DNA from: Clostridia bacterium | GTDB lineage: Bacteria; Bacillota; Clostridia; Peptostreptococcales; Anaerovoracaceae | Direction: 5' to 3' | DNA: 10,985 bases | Assembly: GCA_024682015.1 (NCBI GenBank) | Contig: JAIKZT010000297.1 | Location: 1-10,985, forward strand | In this document: positions 1-6,067 of the stretch, piece by piece | Position numbering within the stretch: position 1 is the first letter of the stretch | How the letters are laid out: each line of letters starts with the position of its first letter | Program-made: the position numbers and the translations under genes | The notes under the pieces: model-generated | Databases searched by the model: none | Told to the model about the DNA's origin: nothing | Seen by the model: the letters and a program-made list of their open reading frames with translations, nothing else

Positions 1-1
1 A

Positions 2-169
2 CGTGTCTGGGGAGGAACATATATTCTTGTATCCGACCCGTGCGACATAGAGATCACCGTTACGGGCATCCGCTATCTCAAAGAGAACAGCACTATGAAA
101 AAGGTCGGCGATGCACTGAAAGATGCGGTCGACATCATCGCGAGCTTGGCAGAGTTGCTCGCATTATAA
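2..169 (+). CDS. 3' end of an unrecognised gene (partial)
   Basis: The frame starting at base 2 is open from the window edge to a TAA at 167-169, giving the last 55 residues of a protein whose start lies outside the window. The visible part has a beta-rich stretch (YILVSDPCDIEITVTGIRYL), then KENSTMKKVG and an amphipathic helix ending in DIIASLAELLAL. An internal ATG at 95 lacks a convincing ribosome binding site. I chose this frame over the overlapping one beginning at 40 because it stops directly before a rho-independent terminator and has a more ordinary amino-acid composition; the other frame is rich in Arg and His and reads through the terminator. I do not recognise the family. It does not look like a portal protein or a small terminase C-terminus, but 55 residues are too few to exclude this firmly. 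Confidence 0.6.
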   Translation, partial: RVWGGTYILVSDPCDIEITVTGIRYLKENSTMKKVGDALKDAVDIIASLAELLAL

Positions 170-174
170 CGTAT

Positions 175-198
175 AAGCCGCCTTCCGGGCGGTTTTTT
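175..198 (+). terminator. Rho-independent terminator after the upstream gene
   Basis: CCGCC (178-182) pairs with GGCGG (188-192) around a 5-nt loop, and the run of six T at 193-198 follows at once. The preceding AAG can pair into the T-run. It lies 5 bases after the stop at 167-169, so it should end the transcription unit that enters the window from the left and separate it from the terminase unit. Confidence 0.85.
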
Positions 199-289
199 CA
201 GCGTATAACTATCGACACCTTTCTTTTTTAGACATGCTTGTTGTCATAAAGGATGGGGAAGTGCTGAAGGTATTTGAGAGAACGTAAAA

Positions 290-342
290 AACAGAGGGTT
301 TTTGCGACACCCCCCAATGAATGGCGGGACCGCACCTCTGTT
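290..342 (+). other. Long imperfect hairpin in the terminase upstream region
   Basis: AACAGAGG (290-297) is exactly complementary to CCTCTGTT (335-342). Inside this 8-bp stem, GCG (304-306) can pair with CGC (331-333), and the C-run 310-315 can pair with GGCGGG (323-328) with one mismatch around an AATGAAT loop. The element sits in the non-coding stretch 170-472, which otherwise contains no credible gene. It could be a structured RNA leader, a terminator-like element lacking a proper U-tract, or a DNA site such as a packaging (cos/pac) or regulatory site, since such sites often lie next to terminase genes. The pairing is seen directly; the function is unknown. Confidence 0.45.
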
Positions 343-364
343 CATAAATATTATAAGTCAGTCG

Positions 365-380
365 CCTTGCATTTGCAAGG
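365..380. repeat. Perfect 7-bp inverted repeat (possible operator)
   Basis: CCTTGCA and TGCAAGG form a perfect inverted repeat separated by TT. The size and spacing suit a dimeric regulator, but no promoter elements could be assigned beside it with confidence. It lies about 90 bases before the terminase start. Confidence 0.35.
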
Positions 381-396
381 GTTTTGGAGAATTCAC

Positions 397-414
397 ATGA
401 GAAAAGTTATCTGA
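397..414 (+). CDS. Five-codon leader-like ORF (MRKVI)
   Basis: An ATG at 397 is preceded by TGGAGA (385-390) at a good Shine-Dalgarno distance. It encodes MRKVI and stops at TGA 412-414. A strong hairpin with a short T-tract (426-454) follows within 12 bases, then the terminase ribosome binding site. This layout resembles a translated leader before an attenuator. It could equally be the remnant of a gene whose body was lost, or chance. There is no evidence of expression beyond the ribosome binding site and its placement. Confidence 0.25.
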   Translation: MRKVI

Positions 415-425
415 TCACGGCACAC

Positions 426-454
426 AGCGCGGAGCCATAAGGCCTCGCGCTTTT
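426..454 (+). terminator. Attenuator-like hairpin just upstream of terminase
   Basis: AGCGCGGAGCC (426-436) pairs with GGCCTCGCGCT (441-451) around an ATAA loop. There are 11 positions with one G-U pair and one A-C mismatch. The strand ends in TTTT (451-454). It lies between the MRKVI leader and the terminase Shine-Dalgarno sequence AAGGAGGG (462-469). It could partly stop transcription into the terminase gene or simply terminate leftover upstream transcription. The T-tract is short, so efficiency may be modest. Confidence 0.5.
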
Positions 455-472
455 GCATAGTAAGGAGGGAGC

Positions 473-1876
473 ATGGCGAAACCGAGAAAAGGCAGCCAGA
501 CTCCCACGAAAAGCGTTGTTCTGCCCTATAAGAGCTCGAAGGGCAAGGAAGCGATCGCAATATACGACAAGACCGGCAGCAGCCTGTACCCATGGCAGGA
601 GAGCATCCTGAAAGACATTATGGCCGTGGGCAAGAAGGGGCTGTGGGTCCACATGAAATACGGTTACGCTGTGAGCCGCAGAAACGGCAAGAGCGAGACC
701 GTGTTGGCGCGGATCCTCTGGGGGCTGGAAAATGGCGAGAAGGTCATTTACACGGCTCACCGGACAGCGACCGGCCACGCCATGTGGGAACGTATATGCG
801 ATCTGCTTACCGGAGCGGGATACAAGGACAAGGAGGACTTTTCCACACTCAAACAATACGGCTTCGAGACCATCAAGATGCTGAAGACGGACGCGGTGGT
901 CAACTTCCGCACCAGGAGCAGCAAAGGCGGCCTCGGTGAAGGGTACGACCTGCTCGTCGTCGATGAGGCGCAGGAGTACACCGAAGACCAGGCATCCGCG
1001 CTGAAGTACATCGTCTCGGCATCCGACAATCCGCAGATCATCTACCTGGGCACACCTCCGACGCCGCAGTCCTCCGGAACAGTCTTCCAGAAATTTCGGG
1101 AAGAATGCCTGAAAGGCGCGGCCAAAGAGAGCGGCTGGGCGGAGTGGTCGGTGGAATCCATGTCGGATCCGGACGATAAGGACCTGTGGTACCTCACGAA
1201 TCCGTCGCTTGGCTACAAGCTGACGGAGAGGGTCATCGCCTCCGAGTACGAAGGCGACAAGGTGGACTTCAACATCCAGCGCCTCGGGCTGTGGCTGTCG
1301 TACAACCTGAAGTCGGCGATCAGCCGCACGGAATGGGAAGCGCTGAAATGCCGGAAGCGTCCGGAGAAGGGCAAGGTCCTCTTTGTGGGGGTCAAGTTCG
1401 GCGTTGATGGGCGCAACGTCGCTATGTCGGTCGCCTTCCGATGGCGCGGGAAGATCTTCGTCGAAGCGGTCGACTGTCAGCCCATGCGGGCGGGCATCGG
1501 CTGGATCGTCGAGAAGCTGCAGCGGATGAACGCGAAGTACATCATCATCGACGGCATGTCCGGGCAGAAGCTGCTGACGGACGAGCTGAAGAAGGCGAAG
1601 GTGCGCGGCATCAAACTCCCGACGGTACTGCAGGTCGTCGAGGCGAACGCCGTATTCGAGCAGGGCGTTTTCGACGGCACGCTGTGCCACATGAACCAGC
1701 CGGCTCTTGCGCAGTCAGTATCCAACTGTGCGAAGCGGCCGATCGGCAGCAAGGGCGGCTTCGGCTATAAGTCGCTGAAGGAGGACATCGAGATCGCTCT
1801 GATGGACTCTGCGATCCTGGCTTATTGGGCCTGTTTTGAGTTCAAGGAAAGCAGAAAACAACGCATCAGCTATTAA
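473..1876 (+). CDS. terL: Phage terminase large subunit (DNA-packaging ATPase/nuclease)
   Basis: This 467-residue protein is the motor that pumps phage DNA into the procapsid and cuts it. The N-terminal ATPase has a terminase-style Walker A, SRRNGKSE (residues 68-75), an adenine-binding-like WQESI (41-45), Walker B LLVVDEAQ (160-167, with the catalytic Glu after the Asp) and the coupling motif LGTPP (192-196). The C-terminal RNase H-like nuclease shows acidic residues in expected places: GVKFGVDG (306-313, D312), IIIDG (357-361, D360) and EIALMDSA (440-447, D445). Length and the basic end RKQRISY are normal, so the protein looks complete. The start is set by AAGGAGGG about 4 bases upstream of the ATG. 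No small terminase gene is visible before it. Unusually, no portal gene follows; a terminator and the scaffold gene come directly after the stop. Confidence 0.95.
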   Translation: MAKPRKGSQTPTKSVVLPYKSSKGKEAIAIYDKTGSSLYPWQESILKDIMAVGKKGLWVHMKYGYAVSRRNGKSETVLARILWGLENGEKVIYTAHRTATGHAMWERICDLLTGAGYKDKEDFSTLKQYGFETIKMLKTDAVVNFRTRSSKGGLGEGYDLLVVDEAQEYTEDQASALKYIVSASDNPQIIYLGTPPTPQSSGTVFQKFREECLKGAAKESGWAEWSVESMSDPDDKDLWYLTNPSLGYKLTERVIASEYEGDKVDFNIQRLGLWLSYNLKSAISRTEWEALKCRKRPEKGKVLFVGVKFGVDGRNVAMSVAFRWRGKIFVEAVDCQPMRAGIGWIVEKLQRMNAKYIIIDGMSGQKLLTDELKKAKVRGIKLPTVLQVVEANAVFEQGVFDGTLCHMNQPALAQSVSNCAKRPIGSKGGFGYKSLKEDIEIALMDSAILAYWACFEFKESRKQRISY

Positions 1877-1901
1877 GAGGGCGCCTGCAGGGCGTCTTTT
1901 T
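1875..1901 (+). terminator. Terminator-like hairpin between terminase and scaffold genes
   Basis: GGCGCC (1880-1885) pairs with GGCGTC (1891-1896, one G-U pair) around TGCAG, and TTTTT (1897-1901) follows. The AAGAG overlapping the terminase stop codon pairs with the T-tract. It has the form of a rho-independent terminator inside what is usually one continuous late operon. If active, the scaffold and later genes would need read-through, antitermination or their own promoter. A small CCAC/GTGG stem (1919-1933) lies just before the scaffold ribosome binding site. Confidence 0.75.
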
Positions 1902-1948
1902 AGTACAGATTACCGATACCACCGGGTAAGTGGGAGAAAGGAAGCAAG

Positions 1949-2443
1949 ATGGCATTTAAGATCATCGAAACACAGGAGCAGTTTGATGCCGCGATCAGCG
2001 ATCGCATCAAGCGGGAGCGGGAGACCGTTGCCAAACAGTATGAGGGGTACACCTCTCCGGCAGACCTGGAAAAGGTCAAAAAGGAACTGAAGGACGCGCA
2101 CGACAAACAGATCGCCGACCTGAACAAGGCCATGAGCGATCTGAACACGAAGTACGCCGACTACGACAAGAACATGGCAGAAAAGGACGCGAAGATCAAG
2201 GGTTACGAGACCGCCTCGGTAAAAACGCGCATCGCCCACGAAATGGGACTGTCCTATGAGGCCGTGGATTTCCTGAAAGGAGAGGACGAAGCCTCTATCA
2301 AAAAGAGCGCGGAGACCTTGAAATCGATCATTGGCGACACGCATGAAGTGCCGCCGCTTGCGAACCCGGAGGGAAATCCGGGAGCAAACCAGCTTGACGC
2401 AGCCATGAGCGGCATGCTGCATACACTGAACGGAGGTAAATAA
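1949..2443 (+). CDS. Capsid assembly scaffold protein (GP20/DUF4355-like)
   Basis: This 164-residue, highly charged protein lies directly before the capsid gene and has the architecture of phage scaffolds, which template procapsid assembly and then leave. The N-terminus (residues 1-40, with IETQEQFDAAISDRI and a KRERE stretch leading to YEGYTSPADLEK) matches the usual pattern of this group. A long coiled-coil-prone helix (about 40-90) follows, then a helical part (KTRIAHEMGLSYEAVDFLKG) and a Gly/Pro-rich capsid-proximal tail (about 135-150). The start is supported by GAAAGGA 8 bases upstream. A separate scaffold fits with the absence of a delta domain on the capsid protein. Family assignment is by pattern; the scaffold role is well supported by position. 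Confidence 0.8.
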   Translation: MAFKIIETQEQFDAAISDRIKRERETVAKQYEGYTSPADLEKVKKELKDAHDKQIADLNKAMSDLNTKYADYDKNMAEKDAKIKGYETASVKTRIAHEMGLSYEAVDFLKGEDEASIKKSAETLKSIIGDTHEVPPLANPEGNPGANQLDAAMSGMLHTLNGGK

Positions 2444-2446
2444 TCA

Positions 2447-3349
2447 ATGTCAATTCAGACCATGGGAAGCATGTTCCCTAAAGAAGTCGTGAGTGAGCTC
2501 TTCAACAAGGTGGCAGGCCACAGCTCCATCGCAAAGCTGTCCGGCAAAATGCCCCTGCCGATGACCGGCACAACGATCTTCACGTTCGGGATGGACGCAG
2601 AAGCGAACATCGTAGCAGAGAGCGGCGCTAAGTCTGCCGGCGGCATTACTGTTGCGCCGGTCTCGATGGCACCGATCAAACTGGAGTACGGCGCCAGAGT
2701 CACCGACGAGTTCATGTACGCATCGGAAGAGCGTCAGCTCGAGATCCTCAAAGCCTTCGTCGACGGCGCCGCGAAGAAGTTCGCCCGCGCGCTCGACATC
2801 ATGGCCTTCCACGGCGTAAACCCGCGGACAGGTTCCTCTTCGGCTGCGATCGGTACCAACTCTCTGGACACCAACACGTCAGTCGGCTATGTAACCTATA
2901 ACTCCAGCACGCTGGAGGACAACATCGAGGATGCCATCGCGACTCTGGGCGCAGCCTACGACAACACCGGCTACGCCTTCAGCAAGGGCTTCGCGGCCGG
3001 CCTCGGCAAGGTGAAGGTCAACGGCGTGTCCCAGTATCCGGAGTTCAAGCTCGGCGGCAATCCGGGCAAACTCAACGGCGTAGCCTGCGACGTGAACAAC
3101 ACGGTCAACTTCGGCGACACGTCCACCAGCAAGAACTTCGCCTATATCGGCGACTTCTCGAAGGCGTTCAAGTACGGTATCGCGAAGGAGATCCCGCTCG
3201 AGATCATCCCCTACGGCAACCCGGACAACGATTCCGACGCCGGCGATCTGAAGGGTCACAACCAGGTCTACCTGAGAGCGGAGATCTATATCGGCTGGGC
3301 CATCCTCGACGGCACGGCCTTCGCGCGCATCCAGACGAGACCGGCCTAA
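2447..3349 (+). CDS. Major capsid protein, HK97 fold
   Basis: This 300-residue shell protein starts 3 bases after the scaffold stop, with GGAGG (2432-2436) inside the end of the scaffold gene, which suggests coupled expression. The pattern is typical of short HK97-fold capsids: an N-terminal arm (1-40), an E-loop region with NIVAESGAKSAGG (54-66), the spine-helix approach PIKLEYGARVTDEFMYAS (76-93), a long helix with AAKKFARALDIMAFHGVNPRTG (109-130), then the A and P domains. It lacks an N-terminal delta domain, consistent with a separate scaffold. No prohead protease is encoded in the window, so the arm is probably not cleaved, or the protease lies elsewhere. Confidence 0.9.
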   Translation: MSIQTMGSMFPKEVVSELFNKVAGHSSIAKLSGKMPLPMTGTTIFTFGMDAEANIVAESGAKSAGGITVAPVSMAPIKLEYGARVTDEFMYASEERQLEILKAFVDGAAKKFARALDIMAFHGVNPRTGSSSAAIGTNSLDTNTSVGYVTYNSSTLEDNIEDAIATLGAAYDNTGYAFSKGFAAGLGKVKVNGVSQYPEFKLGGNPGKLNGVACDVNNTVNFGDTSTSKNFAYIGDFSKAFKYGIAKEIPLEIIPYGNPDNDSDAGDLKGHNQVYLRAEIYIGWAILDGTAFARIQTRPA

Positions 3350-3350
3350 G

Positions 3351-3536
3351 ATGCGCACATACCGCAATAAGTTCACCGGTGCGGTAATCGAAACGGAATC
3401 GGAGATCGGGGGCGGCGGCTGGGAGCCTGTCGAGGACCAGCCAGTCCCCGCAAAGCCTCAGGAAGGCCCGAAATCGCCCGATAGCGCGAAGAAAACCGTG
3501 AAGGCGGTAAAGAGTAAGGCGGCAACGAAAAAATGA
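3351..3536 (+). CDS. Small virion-module protein with basic tail
   Basis: This 61-residue protein begins one base after the capsid stop and overlaps the next gene by ATGA. The N-terminus (RTYRNKFTGAVIETESEI, then GGGGWEPVE) is a small beta-type segment often found as a short ORF after the capsid gene in Gram-positive siphophages. It is followed by a Pro- and Lys-rich disordered tail (28-61, with KKTVKAVKSKAATKK). The basic tail could contact DNA or an acidic capsid surface. The Shine-Dalgarno match is weak, so translational coupling to the capsid gene is likely. The function is unknown. Confidence 0.7.
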   Translation: MRTYRNKFTGAVIETESEIGGGGWEPVEDQPVPAKPQEGPKSPDSAKKTVKAVKSKAATKK

Positions 3537-3949
3537 GCGATTTTGCCACTTTCAGCGACGTTCAGGCGCTGGCAGGAAAAGTCTATAGCGAGAGCGAGCA
3601 GGAGCGGATCGAAACGCTCCTGCCGCTCCTTTGCGACACACTGCGCACGATGGCAGCAAGGGTCGGCAAGGATCTGGACGCGATGGCGCAGGCCAGCAGC
3701 GCTTATGCAAACACGCTGAAGCTGGTGACCTGCGATATCGTGATCCGCGCCATGCGGCAGACGCCGGACGGCGATCCGATGTCTCAGGAGTCTCAGAGCG
3801 CGCTGGGCTATTCGTGGTCCGGCACCTACGCCATTCCCGGCGGAGGGCTCGCTGCCGCCATCATGAAGAACGATCTGAAGCGTCTTGGCCTTCTCTCGCA
3901 GAAGATAGGAGTGATTCCCTTATGGCAAAGCCCCACGGAATCGACGTAA
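3533..3949 (+). CDS. Head-tail adaptor/connector (Gp19/Gp15/Gp42-like)
   Basis: This 138-residue protein has the helical N-terminus of head-tail adaptors that dock under the portal ring: FATFSDVQALAG (4-15), SEQERIETLLPLLCDTLR (21-38) and a helix with LVTCDIVIRAMRQ (64-76). The characteristic segment ALGYSWSGTYAIPGGGL (90-106) precedes the terminal helix KNDLKRLGL (112-120). It overlaps the previous gene by ATGA and the next gene by 28 bases. Its normal partner is the portal protein, for which no gene is present in this window. Confidence 0.85.
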   Translation: MSDFATFSDVQALAGKVYSESEQERIETLLPLLCDTLRTMAARVGKDLDAMAQASSAYANTLKLVTCDIVIRAMRQTPDGDPMSQESQSALGYSWSGTYAIPGGGLAAAIMKNDLKRLGLLSQKIGVIPLWQSPTEST

Positions 3950-4260
3950 CGCTTTACGTGAAAACGCAGACGGGCGTCGATGATTTCAATGCGCCGGTCT
4001 ATGCGGAAAGCCCGCTGACCGTGCACAACGTGCTCGTGAGCCCGGCGTCTTCCGACGATATGGCGGAAGCGCTGGATATCCACGGGAAACGCGCTGTCTA
4101 CACGCTCGGGATCCCGAAAGGCGATGCGCATGAGTGGGAAGACCGCAAGGTATCGTTCTTCGGGCAGGATTGGCATGCGTTCAACTTCGTGACGCTCGGG
4201 ATCGAGGATCTCGTGCCGCTTTCTTGGAATAAGAAAGTCCAGGTCGAGCGCTATGAGTAA
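3922..4260 (+). CDS. Head closure/stopper protein
   Basis: This 112-residue protein starts at ATG 3922 behind ATAGGAG (3905-3911). An upstream in-frame ATG at 3631 would overlap the adaptor gene for over 300 bases and adds an Arg-rich non-protein-like stretch, so I reject that start. The fold looks beta-rich: IDVTLYVKTQTGVDDF, then VHNVLVSPASSDD, then GKRAVYTLGIPKGDAH, and a closing strand with WHAFNFVTLGIEDLVPLSW. This matches the small stopper proteins that seal the head after packaging and link the adaptor to the tail. Order and size support the role; the exact family is inferred. Confidence 0.75.
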   Translation: MAKPHGIDVTLYVKTQTGVDDFNAPVYAESPLTVHNVLVSPASSDDMAEALDIHGKRAVYTLGIPKGDAHEWEDRKVSFFGQDWHAFNFVTLGIEDLVPLSWNKKVQVERYE

Positions 4261-4492
4261 TAAGGTCCGGATTGAGCTGAACCGCGAAGGCGTGCAGGCG
4301 CTGCTGCGTTCATCCGAGATGATGGATGCTGTGGCTGAACTTGCGCGTAGTGCACAGGGCCGGCTCGGAGACGGCTACGAGGTTTCGACTTATGCCGGAC
4401 GGAACCGCGTGAACGCCTCCATTGAGGCGGCGACAGCGGAAGCCAGGCGCGAGAACATGGAGACGAACAGCATACTGAAGGCACTGAAATGA
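4253..4492 (+). CDS. HK97 gp10-like tail completion/neck protein
   Basis: This 79-residue protein overlaps the closure gene by 8 bases and the next gene by ATGA. The pattern IELNREGVQALLRSSEMMD (5-23), a helix with LARSAQGRLGDGYEVSTYAG (29-48) and RNRVNASIEAATAEARREN (50-68) is typical of the gp10-like neck protein placed between closure and tail terminator. It is shorter than many HK97 gp10 relatives (usually over 100 residues) but both ends look natural, so I do not read it as truncated. The Shine-Dalgarno match is poor, suggesting coupled translation. Confidence 0.8.
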   Translation: MSNKVRIELNREGVQALLRSSEMMDAVAELARSAQGRLGDGYEVSTYAGRNRVNASIEAATAEARRENMETNSILKALK

Positions 4493-4833
4493 TCGAAAAG
4501 ACGATTATCGCATACCTGAATCAGCACCTGAGCGTGCCGGCATATATGGAACGGCCGGAAAAGAACGTTCCGGCCAGCTATGTGCTGGTGGAAAAGACAG
4601 CGGGAGGCGAGGCGAATCACATTGCCAGCGCGCTCATCGCGGTCAAGTCCTACGCGAAGAGCCTGGTGCAGGCAGCGGAACTGAACGAGCAGGTGAAGAC
4701 CTGCATGAAAAGCATGGTGGAGCTGGGCAGCGTGTCCCGCGTCCACCTGAACACAGATTACAACTTTACGGACCCGGCCAAGAAGCGCTACCGCTATCAG
4801 GCGGTCTTCGACCTGGTCTATTTCAACGATTAG
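4489..4833 (+). CDS. Tail terminator protein
   Basis: This 114-residue protein sits immediately before the major tail protein, where siphophages encode the ring that caps the tail tube. It opens with a short helix (IEKTIIAYLNQHL), then SVPAYMERPEKNVPASYVLVEKTAGG. A strand-helix pattern with AVKSYAKSLVQAAELNEQV follows, ending in RYRYQAVFDLVYFND, a common terminal strand in this family. It starts in an ATGA overlap with the gp10-like gene and ends 10 bases before the tube gene. Confidence 0.8.
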   Translation: MIEKTIIAYLNQHLSVPAYMERPEKNVPASYVLVEKTAGGEANHIASALIAVKSYAKSLVQAAELNEQVKTCMKSMVELGSVSRVHLNTDYNFTDPAKKRYRYQAVFDLVYFND

Positions 4834-4843
4834 GAGGGAATAC

Positions 4844-5401
4844 ATGCCTAACGTACTGAACGTTACGACCGGCAAGCCTAAAGTAGGCGGCGCAGTCTTC
4901 AGGGCTGCTTCCGGAACGACTCCTCCCACAGATGCGGTGACCGCCCTGGCCTCCGCGTTCAAGGAACTCGGCTACGCGTCCGATGATGGTCTCACGAATA
5001 TCTTCTCCGGCACGGTCAACAAGATCCATGCCTGGGGTGGCGACGTCGTTCTGGTCAACCGGACAGATATGGAGGATCAGTTCAAGGTGACGCTGATCGA
5101 GGTCAGCAATGAAGAGACTCTGAAGGCGATCCGCAACGCAGCCAACGTTACCGGTGCGCTCGGAACCGGGCTCACCGTCAAATACAACGGCGTGGATCCG
5201 GAAGAGGCTGTCTGGGTCTTTGAGCTGATCTACCGGAACAGCGTCGTCAAGCGCATTGTGATCCCGCGCGGCGTCGTAAGCGATGTCGCCGAGGTCAACT
5301 ACACGGACGACGATGCGGTCGGATATCAGATCACTATCGACGCGATCGCGGACAGCAACGGCAACACGCACTACGAATACCTGAAGTCTACCGCAGTGTA
5401 G
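4844..5401 (+). CDS. Major tail tube protein
   Basis: This 185-residue protein starts behind a strong TAGGAGGG (4831-4838), in keeping with high expression. The N-terminus GKPKVGGAVFRAASGTTPPT (10-29), then AFKELGYASDDGLTN (38-52) and KIHAWGGDVVL (59-69), is a widespread tail-tube pattern in phages of Gram-positive bacteria. The rest is beta-rich, as expected for a tube protein of the gpV type that stacks in rings around the tape measure. No sheath gene follows, so the tail is non-contractile. Confidence 0.88.
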   Translation: MPNVLNVTTGKPKVGGAVFRAASGTTPPTDAVTALASAFKELGYASDDGLTNIFSGTVNKIHAWGGDVVLVNRTDMEDQFKVTLIEVSNEETLKAIRNAANVTGALGTGLTVKYNGVDPEEAVWVFELIYRNSVVKRIVIPRGVVSDVAEVNYTDDDAVGYQITIDAIADSNGNTHYEYLKSTAV

Positions 5402-5411
5402 GTGAGTGCCT

Positions 5412-5693
5412 ATGATCACCGGCAAGACAGAAAGTGGCTTCGCCTTCGAGATCGAGGACGAAGCGCTGGATGATTACGAACTGCTCGAGGCCCTTATCCT
5501 GGTGGATGCGGGTCAGACGGCAAAAATCTTCGATGTGGTGAACCTCCTTTTTGGCGAGGCCCAGCAGAAGGCCCTGCGCGATCACGTGCGGACGCCTTCT
5601 GGCCGGGTCTCGGCGAAGAGAATGGCAGCCGAGACGATGGAGGTATTCAAAGCCTGCAATCAGGCAAAAAACTCCTTATCCTCGCCGGAATGA
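5412..5693 (+). CDS. Tail assembly chaperone, upstream frame (gpG-like)
   Basis: I place the start at ATG 5412, giving 93 residues, because AGGTGAG (5400-5406) is at a good distance; a GTG at 5406 is possible but overlaps that site. The protein is acidic at first (FEIEDEALDDYELLEALIL) and continues with FDVVNLLFGEAQQKALRDHV. This matches G-type chaperones that coat the tape measure before tube polymerisation. Between tube protein and tape measure this is the expected product. Ribosomes that do not frameshift at 5666-5672 end at TGA 5691-5693. Confidence 0.85.
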   Translation: MITGKTESGFAFEIEDEALDDYELLEALILVDAGQTAKIFDVVNLLFGEAQQKALRDHVRTPSGRVSAKRMAAETMEVFKACNQAKNSLSSPE

Positions 5694-6067
5694 TCAACGC
5701 CGGCGAGGATCTGCTTATATGTGACCTTGCTGAAGTCTATGGAGTACTGGACTGGCGGTCGCTGCGGCTATCCGTCGCGGCCGCTCTGTCTGCGCACCTG
5801 CCGGACGACAGCAGGATCAAGCGAAAGCAGGCCGGTCTGAAGCTCGGTCTGCGCGACACGCTGCTCGCATCAATCGCGGACAGCCTGAAATACTTGTGCT
5901 GGACGAAGACGGCGGACGCGCCGAAAGGGCGTAACAGGCCGACGTCCGTCCTGGAAGCACTCACGAAAGAGCCGGAGGAGAAGGTCACGGGATTTGATTC
6001 CGCAGCGGCGTTCCGCGCCAGGCGGGAGGAGATAGTAAGACAATGTCAGAAGGCGGATTTGAATTAG
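5412..6067 (+). CDS. G-T tail assembly chaperone made by -1 frameshift
   Basis: A -1 shift at A AAA AAC (5666-5672) joins the first 87 codons of the G frame to 131 codons ending at TAG 6065-6067, about 218 residues in all. The joined sequence runs KLLILAGMINAGEDLLIC with no stop between frames. The downstream T-like part shows LICDLAEVYGVLDWRSL and later a helix with LLASIADSLKYLCWTKTADAPKG, common in Gram-positive phage chaperones. The only early ATG of this frame (5690) has no Shine-Dalgarno sequence and sits in a hairpin loop, so separate initiation looks unlikely. In lambda, G and GT bind tape measure and tube protein; the same role is inferred here. The 3' end overlaps the tape measure by 25 bases. 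Confidence 0.82.
5666..5710 (+). promoter_or_regulatory. Programmed -1 ribosomal frameshift signal
   Basis: The canonical slippery heptamer A AAA AAC is in the correct zero-frame phase (gcA AAA AAC). After a 5-nt spacer (5673-5677), ATCCTCGCCGG (5678-5688) and CCGGCGAGGAT (5700-5710) form a perfect 11-bp stem with an 11-nt loop. The loop contains the ATG of the second frame (5690-5692) overlapping the TGA stop of the first (5691-5693). Heptamer, spacing and stem all match known stimulators of -1 frameshifting. Confidence 0.9.

Noticed and set aside
40..231. 63-codon frame at the left edge
   Set aside because: It is Arg/His rich, runs through the rho-independent terminator at 175-198, and competes with the frame ending at 169, which stops just before the terminator.
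234..287. 17-codon ORF beginning MLVVIKDGEV
   Set aside because: It has no Shine-Dalgarno sequence, is very short and shows no link to the nearby hairpins.
200..360. Sigma-70-type late promoter before terminase
   Set aside because: TTGTCA at 241-246 and TATTAT near 349 were considered, but neither has a partner element at 16-18 bases, so no promoter is called.
407..1690. A 427-codon open frame on the minus strand opposite terminase
   Set aside because: It is a shadow of the GC-rich terminase reading frame. Its product is rich in Arg, His, Leu and Val with no recognisable domain, no ribosome binding site was seen, and the sense gene has all terminase motifs.
3631..3921. N-terminal extension of the head closure gene to ATG 3631
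   Set aside because: It would overlap the adaptor gene for over 300 bases with an Arg/His-rich translation; ATG 3922 has a ribosome binding site and gives a normal-length protein.
5690..6067. Independent gene starting at ATG 5690
   Set aside because: There is no ribosome binding site and the ATG lies in the loop of a stable stem; the frameshift fusion explains the frame better. Some independent initiation by coupling cannot be excluded.
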